Shown one piece after another: positions 45,722 through 56,900 of a stretch of DNA of 64,000 nt. This DNA comes from Rutpela maculata (Eukaryota > Arthropoda > Insecta > Coleoptera > Cerambycidae): positions 17,162,706 to 17,226,705 of the forward strand of contig OW386288.2 in the NCBI GenBank assembly GCA_936432065.2. The letters run 5' to 3'. How positions within the stretch are numbered: the first letter of the stretch is position 1; each line of letters begins with the position of its first letter. The translations under genes and the position numbers were made by a program. The notes under the pieces are model-generated. The model searched no databases and had not been told where the DNA came from. It saw only the letters and a list, made by a program, of their open reading frames with translations.

Positions 45722-46335
45722 CTTTATGACATTTCCAATTAAGAGAGTTGTCCAAATGAACACCCAAAAATTTTATAGTCTTCACCTGTTACAAAGACTT
45801 ACCACTTTTGTTAAAGTGCAACAATCTCGGTGTGAAATATATGAAGATGGTTTTATCCTCATTTATCAGTAACTTATCACTACTAAAGTTTGCAACAAAT
45901 TCGTTTATCATATTCTGGGTAATTTCTATACTAGATTATCTACATTATCATCCGTAGTTAAAAGTATCGCCGTCAAACATAACTAAACTATCGTTGACAA
46001 TAGCAGGTAAGTAATTTATAAAAAGTAGAAACAAGAACAATCCAAGTACTGAGCCTTGTGGTACTCCACAGGAAAAAGTCAATGTACTTGATCTAACACC
46101 CTCTATCTCCACAAACTTTTTGTGACTGGACCTCAGTCAGTCTCCTAGCTTATCCCTAAAATCATATTTCTCCAGTTTTGTCATAAGTAAAACGTGATTA
46201 TCCAAATCAAACGCTTTACTTTAGTCCATAAAGAATCTACAGTTCATTGAGATAAGTGAGAATTGCTGACTGAAGTGACCTGCCCTTACGAAATCTATGC
46301 TGCTCAATGAAAATAATATATTTTGAATCAGCGTC
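45722..46335 (-). pseudogene. Non-LTR reverse transcriptase remnant
   Basis: The minus strand reads RKGRSLQSAILTYLNEL, an SKAFDLDNHVLL-like block, then CGVPQGSVLGLFLFLLFINY, FVANFSSDKLLINEDKT and FLGVHLDNSLNW. Several stops and frameshifts, with the catalytic aspartates eroded. Located between the two P450 genes. Confidence 0.78.
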
Positions 46336-46559
46336 GCGAATTTCGCGCCTCTAAAGCAGTCAAAAGAGTAATGGTTCGGACATATTTTCACATATCTCGA
46401 CTTCATCGATTCTTGACGGGGTTAGTCGGTTAGTCGGTTAGTCTAGTCATATTTTATATTACAGCTGTACTTAGTCACTACATTTTTATCCAGGAAGGAG
46501 TTTGTTCAGTATTTCACAGTCTAATGCAAGGCACAACGCCCATAAGGCAACAACACGGA

Positions 46560-47500
46560 ACAGAGCAGTAAGTTATACTCAGAGCTGAAGGCAAATCCCA
46601 TTCTGAGAATGCCCACGGACAGTATTGTCTCAAAGTATAATTTCCATAAAAATTTTCAAATCAAAATACCAGACAGGGACGACTGGAAGAACGGCCCTCC
46701 GATATCGGCACAAACAGTCTGGTATACCGACGGCTCCAGAACAAAACAGGGAGTCGGAGGTGGGATATACGGGATAAGATCAAACACGGAAATCCCGATA
46801 AGTCTGGGAATACATGCCACAGTATTTCAGGCTGAAGTGGCCGCTATACAGTGGTATGCAAAGGGAATAATGAGGCAAGGAACTGTTAATCAGTCAATTT
46901 CAGTCATGCAGGTCGATTCAAGACTAGTACGAGATTGCATTAATGCCCTTATAAACCTAGGAAGTGACCATGGCATGGGTTCTAGGACTCGAGGGACAGA
47001 GAGGACATAAAAAGCTGATGATGTGGCCCACAAGGCGCGTCTAACGCCCTAGTTGCTCCCGAACGCATTGTAGTGTCCGTTAATAAATGTGTACAAGACA
47101 AATCTCTAGAATGGTGGAAGAGTTTTCCACCATTTCACCATTCCACCAGTTTTTGGTGGAAGAGAGACAGGCTAAAGAGTTCGTTAAAGAACGATCAGCC
47201 AAATTCACGGAAGATCTACTATGCCAGAATAAAAGGCTATTAGGATAATAGTGGGTCTTCTAACTGAACACTGTAGGCTCAATAGGCATTTGGGTCTAAT
47301 GGGTCTAGCAGAGAATGCAACATGCAGATTCTATCCAAACCTCAGTACACATGCTGTGCCACTTTGAAGGCCTAGCCAGAATGAAATTCCAACTACTCGA
47401 CGAGAAAAACCAAGGGCAGATAACTAAGGAGCCCTATCAAGGCTATGGAGTCTGGTACAAAGGATACAGCTGGATAAGGATAAATAAATTAGATTAGGAG
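46560..47500 (+). pseudogene. RNase H domain and tail of an I/R1-type LINE
   Basis: The plus strand reads VWYTDGSRTKQGVGGGIYG (catalytic Asp in YTDGS), then ATVFQAEVAAIQW (Glu) and VMQVDSRLVRDCI (Asp), the RNase H triad. After a frameshift comes a Cys-type tail (LLTEHCRLNRHLGLMGLAE, ATCRFYPNLSTH). The RT half is absent. This is an older LINE of a different clade from the jockey-like copies nearby, which lack RNase H. Confidence 0.82.
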
Positions 47501-47683
47501 CCCCACAATTTATCTACAGGAAAAACGCCAAGCGACCAGCTCCTCCCTTCAATCTAATCTAGTCACTGTTTTGTTTTAATAATGATTCCTCGTATGTATA
47601 ACAAATACTGCATGATTTGTTTTACAATGGAAGATTAAAAATATTTATTTATACTTTATTCTTATCTTCGTGACGACCTTCAG

Positions 47684-47923
47684 ACCTGTTTGTAACCTAA
47701 CAACTAATATAAATCTGATCATATTTCTGCTATTCACTTTAATTTTAGTTTTGATTTTTTACATATTGATCAATTACTACAAAACACTGCGTTATTGGAA
47801 AAATAAAGGAATTAAATATGTAACACCTCTACCAATAGTTGGTAATGCACTGCCAACTGTGCTTCAAACTAACACTTTGGCAGAATTTATTACGGATTTA
47901 TATTACAAATATCCCGACGAAAG
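47684..47923 (+). CDS. CYP9: CYP9 gene B exon 1 (5' limit uncertain)
   Basis: Reads NLIIFLLFTLILVLIFYILI (anchor), YWKNKGIKYVTPLPIVGNAL. Open upstream to 47616. A pyrimidine-rich tract ending cttcag at 47683 is a possible acceptor. Ends in phase 2 at gtatgt. No ATG is in frame. Confidence 0.65.
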
Positions 47924-50900
47924 GTATGTTTTTCTACTTTTTTATTATATTTCTTTAATATTTCTTATAAATTGTTACTAACATTATCACGTCGTTCTTC
48001 TATGAATGGTGATTCACCTGAAACTAGGCCAAATTTCAATGGTATACTAGTCCTCCATATAAAAAAACCTCCTGCTCCTGTATAATGTTAATGCAATCCG
48101 AACTTAATTTTGTATTTATGCATGCTAACTCCTAATGTGATGCCTATGGAGTAATTGTTCTAAGCATAGCCTGACAGGCGCAAGAGTCAGCTGTTCGATG
48201 ACTGGGGCCCTTGACATGAGAGCTAAATTATTCAGTTCAGCGTTAAAGGCCGATGTGTGTGCAGTGTGCTGACAATTATTGTATTACTTTGTGAATATGC
48301 TAGCCGCAGGAGTACTGAGAATCACGTACGGTGAAGAAGTGAACAAAAATGTGTATTCATATGTAAGAAAATATGAAGAACAGTGATTTTATAAACGGCT
48401 TTGATATTCACATTCATAGGCGACTGGGCATGTAAATACTTTTTACAAGCTTTTATTTAACTTGTTTTGTATGTTAGAAAGTTTAGTTCAAATCTTGTGT
48501 TTAGTTCAAATGTAACAAGTCAATTTTGAAGCACTTAATGACTTCCAATTGATCTGAAATTTTGCATACGTGTAGTTCTGATAACAATACAATATCGGGG
48601 TACCAATGGGACAATATTATGGAATCCAACAATAATATAATGGAACCTCTTCGAAATACGACGTCCAATTGAGCTGACATTTTGCATTCACTTATGTTCT
48701 GATGACAATACAATATTATGGTACCAATTTGTGCAATATTATGGAACCCAACAATAATATAATGGAATCCCTTCGCGATACGAAGTCCAATTGAGCAGAA
48801 ACTTTGCATGCACGTGTAGTTCTGATGACAATGCAATATTATGGTACCTGAAGGTACAATATTATGGAATCCAACAAATGGAATCCTTTCAAGATACGAC
48901 GTCCAATTGAGCAAAAATTGTGCATACACGTGTAACTCTGATGACAATACGATATATTGGTACCAACAGTACAATATTATGGAACCCAGCAATAATATAA
49001 TGGAATCCTTTCGAGATACCACGTCCAATTGAGCTGAAATTTTGCATACACGTGTAGTTCTGATGACAATACAATATTATGGTACCATGATAATTATGGT
49101 AAAATATTATGAAACCCAACAATAATATAATGGAACCCCTTCGAGTTTGGGCTTGTTGAATTTATCTCGATGAGTACTCTGGTCCTAGGTACTCAGGGTC
49201 TAATGATGGAGCCGGAAGGTGGTCGATGCATTATCAGAAATGCATAAGACGTAACTAAAAATTTAAAAATAAAATTATACGTTAACAAAACTTTTAAAAA
49301 CAAGCTTTAATTATTATTTAGGTGTACTAAAAAAAAAATAATAATAATGTATTATGTTGAATTAACTGTCTTAATAGCCTGTCGTGTGAAAAAAAACACT
49401 TACTTACAATCTCTGTCAAACAAAATTAATGCCTGTATGAACTTCTCGCGCGCAAACTTTTAAGATAATTAATTCAACATAATAAAGTCATTTTTTTCGT
49501 TTTTCTTCTCTCATGTTTTGATAGAGACACCTCTTCATTGCATTTTGGTCTAACCTAGATGAATCTCCCCGTGTAAATGGTAGTTCAAAAAGCCAAAAGA
49601 TGGATTACTTAATTTTTTTCACATGTATGGAAAATGTTCATCGTAAAAAATATCAAGAATATTTTCAAAAGTAAATTAGAAAATGAATTTACCCAAAGCG
49701 ATATTTTTTTTATGTTTCTTTATTCTAGATATAATATTTCTCTTAATTTGACATGGTGATCTACAGGGTGTTTTATAAGCAAAGTTGTAAAAATCACCAC
49801 TAATAAAGTACCTTTATTTTTCAAAATATGAAAAAATTCCACTAAGAAAAGTTATTTAGAATGCAATTTTATACCTCTATATCAAATTTCAGGAATATAA
49901 AATTATTTTTTTGAAACTTCCCATTTTTTCAATAAATTAGTATTTTATTTTGAACCATTCAATTAAAACTGCATAGAAATTATTTTTTGTGAATTAATAT
50001 TTAAAGTTATATAGAAGCTAAAAGTAGGCTATGAGAAAAGCAGTGGATACACATTTATCATATATTATTGACATATCTGTCAAACGTAGTCAATATTATC
50101 CTTAATTTCTGTTTCAAATTAACGAACCAAGCATAAAAAATTAAGTGAAAATGGTACTCACACTACGTGAAAAAATTTATATTGTGCAATTCTACGGAAT
50201 TGGCGGTGAAAACTGAAAACTCGCTAAGAGAAGTGGTAAGCCAATTTAATTTGAAATTTCCAAACACTGCTTTGTCACGTACTCAGGCTATGAGAATAAT
50301 TAAAAAGTTTCTGGCTAATGGTAGTGTTCTTAACATGAAAAGAAAAATAAAAACATATGATGAAGACAATGTTGGGGCTAGTATAGCTCATGCCTCCGTT
50401 ATAGAAAATCCTAGGATGCCACTAAGAGAGAGATCAGCTCTTATTAATATTAGCAAGTCTGAACTCCAAAGAATTTACAAGGCAAAGAAAATTAGGGCAT
50501 ATAAAGCAAATTATAAACATTAGTAGGTTGGATTTTTGTTTGACCATTGGAGAAAAAATCATGGAAGAGAGATTTTTTCATAATTTCATAATTTTCTCAG
50601 ATTAATCCACATTCACAACCAATGGTGTTGTTTCATCTCAGAATTGTCGGTTTTGGGCTTCTGAAAATCCAAATTTTAGAATTCATTGTAGAAGACAATA
50701 TTATAAAAAAGTGAATGTGTGGTGTACCGTTTCTTATCACGTTGGAGTTATTGGACCGTCTATCATTGAGGGAAGGTTAAACCAGCACACTTATTTACAG
50801 CTTCTTGAAAGATTTTCTGAAGAACAATTAAATATTTTAAGAGATATGCCTTAAGTTCACTTTCAACAAGATGGTTGCCCTGGCCACTCCACAGAAATGG

Positions 50901-53900
50901 TTAATCGGTGGTTGAATTTAAATTTTGGAGAAAATTGGATTGCCAGGAATGGACCGATCAAGTGGCCGGCGAGATCCCCAGACCTATCAATATTGGATTT
51001 CTTTTTATGGGGTTGCCTCAAGCAGTTGGTTTACGCTGAACCACTTCCTAACGATGTAGCAGTATTGAAGCAGAGAATTACAAATGCCGTAAACTCCATA
51101 CCGTTAGATCATATTCGAAACAGTTTTAAGGACTTCAGGCGAAGGATCGAAATGTGTGTGGATGTGGGTGGTAGCTACATCGAATACCTAATAAAGAAAA
51201 TTGTAAACAATGTTTTGTATTGGTCAATAATTAATTTGTTTGTGAATCTGTTATGTTTTTGACATTTATTACTTGTTATAATTTTTAAACCTCATTAGTC
51301 TTCTGTTAGTAATTGTTTCTTGTTTTACAATTAGTTCGATTAACATTATACCTTCTTACATTTCGTATATTCAATTTTTTATTTACCAATAGCCTTTTTG
51401 AGATGATTAAAATTTGCTCCTACACAACTTTAAATATGAATTCAACTCTTAATTCGCAAAAAATGGGAAGTTTCAAAAAAATAATTTTATATTCCTGAAA
51501 TTTGGCATGGAGGTATACAATTGCATTCTAAATAACTTTTCTTAGTGGAATTTTTTCATATTTTGAAAAATAAAGGTACTTTATAGTGGTGATTTTTACA
51601 ACTTTGCTTATAAAACACCCTGTAGAACACCAAATCAAGTCATTTTTGGTATACTTTAGTTTTACAACAAGCAGAACTCAATCCCCAAATACCATTCCAA
51701 AATTCTAAAATTTTTGGTCCATTACACCTCTTGTTACATCCATCTATCTATATATATAATTGAAATTACAAAAACTACTCAATGATAATCTAAATGTGTC
51801 CATCCATCCATTCTGTAAAATTAAGATTCTCTAGCAATGCACTTTTCTTTTGAACGATATCTAACCGAGTCACAAGTAAAATAAAATAATTTTTCGTTAC
51901 TTGGACTGAATACGTCTAATTATATAGGTACTGTGGGACATTTCAGTATGGTCAACCGATCTTGTTACTAAGAGACCTGAATTTAATAAAGAATATATGT
52001 ATAAAAGAATTTGATACTTTTTCGGATCATCCTATACCTCCTTCTAATCCTGACGATGATCCACTTTGGGGGAAAAATCTTTTTGCTGCTTCAGGTAAGA
52101 AATACATTATTTAATATTCCATAATCATCAATTTGAGTTTCTAATAAATATTAATATTATACAAGTTGTAAAGTGACAGTCGTTATATAGATCGAAGCCG
52201 AAGGCGGTAGCAGAAGTCAAGGGGACTAGTACTTCTCCTGCTTGCAAAGCGCTGACTATAACACAGGTCTACAAAAAAAATGTTCTGCTCCAAGGAATCA
52301 TGCCTTAAGTATTTTTGTGAATAAATTTTCAATTTAAAAAGATTTCGAGTAAATGTCAAAAATTGTCAAAAAAACATATTTTGACAATAAAAAAACGGGA
52401 TTTACTGAAATGTATGCGGTAGAAAGTTTTTTAAACTGAAAAAACTGAAAATTCGGTTTCAGCACACAAAAATACTTCTTTAGTCCTTGGCAGATTTTTT
52501 TTTGTAGACCTGTGCACAGGCCCTAATTATACGTATATATAAAGATCCCCCAACTAGCACAATTAGTTGCTGGAACTTAACGACAGCTATTATTTGTAGG
52601 CACTTTAAATTAGTTTGCTACTAGTCATAGAGACGTAATGGGAACATTCCCATTACGTGCGTACGGCCAAAATGGGGAATATATTTCGGTGACCGCAACG
52701 TTCCGGCCACGTTCCTGAAATTTGCCTGACTATGTTCCAATGACGTTGTGGTTACGTAGCGGGGATGTCGTGGCGTGGAAGCCGGAAATTTCAGAGAACT
52801 TTAGCACTCCCTACTCTTTCAAATCAATGTAGCCTGCTTTGCCTTAAAACATATTTTATTATACTTACATATAATTCCTATATAATTCTTATTCATCTCC
52901 ATAACTCACAAACGCTATAGAATATTAAAAGAGTAATATTAGAGAGCAAAACTAGCACTATTTTCCAATGGTCTAAGCGTCAAAATTAAAATGAATGCAA
53001 TTTTATTGTCAAACAACGTAATGATAAAATGTTCGAATCTGATCACGCGCCTTTATAATTTGCATTTTTTAATTAAAATATTACCTTCAGACTATAACAT
53101 CATGCAAGAATATGACACCTTAGATGCTGAAAGCAATTTTTTATTGTTCTTTGGAATTTGAAACTAATTTTTATCCATTAATTTATTATATTTGGGCAGA
53201 TAAATTAAATTTTTAAATTTTTAAGACATTTGTGAAAATGGCATATTTTAGAATAGAACACTTTGAAATCATTTTCACTAAGAAATGCAACTTGAAATTA
53301 ATTGCTGCTTGACGATAGCAAATATGTAAGTTTAAAGTTGGTCTAGCCGTACTCCCATGGCGAAACTGCCCCCGATATGAACCTATATCGTAATCTATGT
53401 TATATTGTAGAGGGCGCTAATAGTAGTTGATAGAGTAGATATTAGCTCTATATCTTAGTTAATTGAGGAGCTATTTGAAAAAAAGTGTCTGGAGACGACT
53501 TTTCTTCAAAGCGATATATCTTAGTTAATTTTAAAGCTAGAAAAATAAAACTAAATGGCAGTGTTGTGGCACTCTTTACAGTTTATTTTATAGCATTTCC
53601 TATGGGCCAAGCCTAAATAAAAGTATTTAAAAAATGCAAAGAAAAATGTTGTCAATCGATTTCTATCAGATGTAATTGAATTACCACTTTGAAAAAAATA
53701 TAAAATAATTGTCTATATCTTGCCTAACAGCATGCCAAGTTTCATTAAAATTCAAGAGGTGCAACATGTCGAAAAAAATTTGTAAGTAAGTGGACCACCT
53801 TATACGACCACTATGTTGTCGCTTCTAATTTGCATTACATTTCATTAATCTTTGGAAAAGTTGCGTTTTGACAGCTCATAAAAAGTATATCAATGGTTGG

Positions 53901-56900
53901 TGGTGTCAACTAGAATATTAAAATGTATTTTTGATCTACTTTTATAATGACTATAGTCGGTCTCAGTTAAGAATGCAGTTGTTTACGTTATGGTAATTCC
54001 CAAGTAAGTGGAATCTCCCCCATGGCCGACTCAAGCCAGTTGGTACATAAAATAAAAATTAACGGTTTAAGTCGGCTTTTATTTGGCATTTTTCTTTTAT
54101 AAATACATTGAAATTATTTAATTCATATTGCAACATATTTTATTTAGAGTAATGAAAGCTCATTATAGACGTAAATCCTCTACAAATGTCAAAGCGTTAT
54201 AAGAAATGAGTAAACCTACTACTTGCTTGTGCTCGATATCAGGCGAGCTGTTCTTGTCTCTGCCGTTCTTAATTGTATCTTTGATCTCTCTCATATACCT
54301 GCCTAAAAAGTGTACACAAATATCATAACCTCCGTGTAAGTGCATGACCACGTCGTCACGTCGCGTCAGTGCACCGCACAGCGCACATAGCACCGCACTT
54401 CGCACATCGCACACTGAAATTAAATAAACCATTATTTTAAATGAGAGTGGTCATATCGACGCCCCTCGCACATCGCACAATAAAATTAAATAGAACCATG
54501 CTCTTAAATGAGAGTTATGAAATCAACAACTTGAGCTTCGCACATCGCACAGCGTTTAACACAGGCTTCACAAACACGGTATCGTTTGTGAATCCTTATT
54601 TGTAACAAAAGAGATAAATATAGCAGTCTGATTTTAATAAAAATGGAAGGAAATAGCCGAACAATATATGAACAATTAGTACAATTTCTTTTGTATTAAT
54701 ATTCATAAATATCATAAAACAACAAAATAAACTTCGATGTGCGATGTGCGCTGCGCGGGAGATACAGTTCAGAACGGCAGAGACAAGAACAGCTCGCCTG
54801 ATATCGAGCACAAGCAAGTAGTAGGTTTACCCATTTCTTATAACACTTGATATTTTTAGAGGATTTACGTCTATAATGAGCTTTCATTAATCTAAATAAA
54901 ATATGCTAAAATATGAATTAAATAATTTCAATGTATTTATAAAAGACCCAAATGCCAAATAAAAGCCAATTTAAACTAGGGTGACCAGATTTTTGTTAAG
55001 TGAATGCTGGACACTTCTGCCAAGGGCGGATCCAGAAAGGTTACTGGGGAGGAGGGGCACTCAAGGGCGGATCTGGGTCTTGAGCTTGGGCTGAAAATAA
55101 CAAAAATATTTTTCCTCGAAAATTGAAATTGATGAGCGGGAGGGAGAAATCCGGAAAAAATTTTTTGATGAGCGGGGGGAGAAATCCGGAAATAATTTTT
55201 TTTCGTCCCAAAATTTTTTTTGATGAGCGGGGGGAGAAATCTATAAAAATTTTTTGATGACCGGGAAGAAAAATGTTTTTGATCACAAAATTTTTTTATC
55301 CGAAAAAAAATGTTTCCCAAACAAAATGTAATGCTGTAACTTCACTATAACCTGAATGCTGAACTTATGCTGGACACTTGTAAGACTTTCCAGCGAAATT
55401 CCGGACATATGGTCAGAATGCTGGACTTTCGCTGGACACTTGTAAATGCTGGACATTACTCCAAAATGCTGGACTTTCCAGCGAAATTCCGGACGTATGG
55501 TCACCCTAATTTAAACCGTTAATTTTTATTTGTACCAACTGGCTTGAGTCGACCATGTGGGGATTCCACTTACTTGGGAATTCCTATATCCTGTGTAAAC
55601 TATGCTCCGCTCATAACGAAAACAACTGGATTCTAAACTGAGACCGACTACAGTCACTATAAAAGTAGATCAAAAAAATTTTTCTTTGCATTGTAATAGG
55701 CTAGTTGATATACTTTTTATGAGCTGTCAAAACGCAACTATTGAAATGTAATGCAAATTAAAAGCGTCAACATAGTGGTCGTAAGGTAGTCAGTCCACTT
55801 ACTTTAAATTTTTTTTCGGCATGTTGCACCTCTTGGATTTTAATGAAACTTGGCATGCTGTTAGGCAAGACAGACTATTATTATATATTTTTTTCAAAGT
55901 GGTAATTCAATTAGATCTGATAGAAATCGATTGACAAAATTTTTCTTTGCATTTTTTAAATACTTTTATTTAGGCTTGACCCATGGGAAATGCTATAAAA
56001 TAAACTGTAAAGTGTACCATAACACTGCCATTTAGTTTTATTTTCCTAGCTTTAAAATTAACTAAGATACATCGCTTTGAAAAAAAGTCGTCTCCGGACA
56101 CTTTTTTTCAAATAGCTCCACAATTAACTAAGATGTAGAGCTAATATCTACTCGATCAACTATTATTAGCGTCCTCCACAATATAACATAGGTTATGATA
56201 TAGGTTCCTATCGGGGGCAGTTTCGCCATGGAAGTACGGCTAGACCCTTTATCACAAAACACCAAATAGGACTGTATAGTCCAGGGAAATTAGCATTTGA
56301 CCTGGACAAAATTAATAAAAATCTGAATTTTTTACGTTTTTTGAGGTGTCCCAAACCCAAATCCACAAAAATCGCAACATGGCTACCCAAGATATTAAAG
56401 GTCAAAGTTTATTGCAAATATCTGGCGTCCTATGTATCGGATGCCCATGAGGTCAACATGAAAGTTGTAGAGAATTAAATTATCTACTGTCTTTTTTATT
56501 TTTCCCAACCTCCCCTTCTCGAGATATTCAAGGTCAAAGTTTCAAAATCACGATTTTTCGCGAATATCTCGCGCCAAAAAAATTGGACAGCAATAACGTT
56601 AACATGAAAGTAGAGAATTCAATTATCTATAAGATTGGTATTTTGCATTTTTTCCCAAAACCTCGCCCTTTTCGAGATGTTGAAGGTCTCATAAGTTAGT
56701 CGCTGCTGCTATTGTATACAACCCTTAAATTCTAAAAACTTGAAGGTCATCCCTCTGGTAACTAGACAACCCCATGCAACGAGAAAGCACATAACTATAA
56801 AATAATCATTAGTGATAGAAACTACACGTCAACGACTGTAGATTTGTCAGGCATTTATACATCAAGTCCTAAGTATCCGTTACGTAATGGTTACTTATTC

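Larger units (their letters stand above)
53341..56245. mobile_element. Giant foldback element (about 0.95-kb arms)
   Basis: GTCTAGCCGTACTCCCATGG opens the left arm (53341-54283). The right arm (54752-56245) is its complement over essentially the whole length once the hAT insertion 54977-55508 is removed. Shared blocks include TGCCCCCGATA, CTAAATGGCAGTGTT and GGCGAGCTGTTCTTGTCTCT. The 470-base centre has GC-rich CACATCGCACA repeats. No transposase. It occupies more than half of CYP9 gene B intron 2. RNA across it could form a very long duplex. Confidence 0.85.

Noticed and set aside
48501..49122. Long minus-strand frames with IILYCHQNYTC repeats
   Set aside because: They follow the 120-base tandem unit and have no conserved domain.
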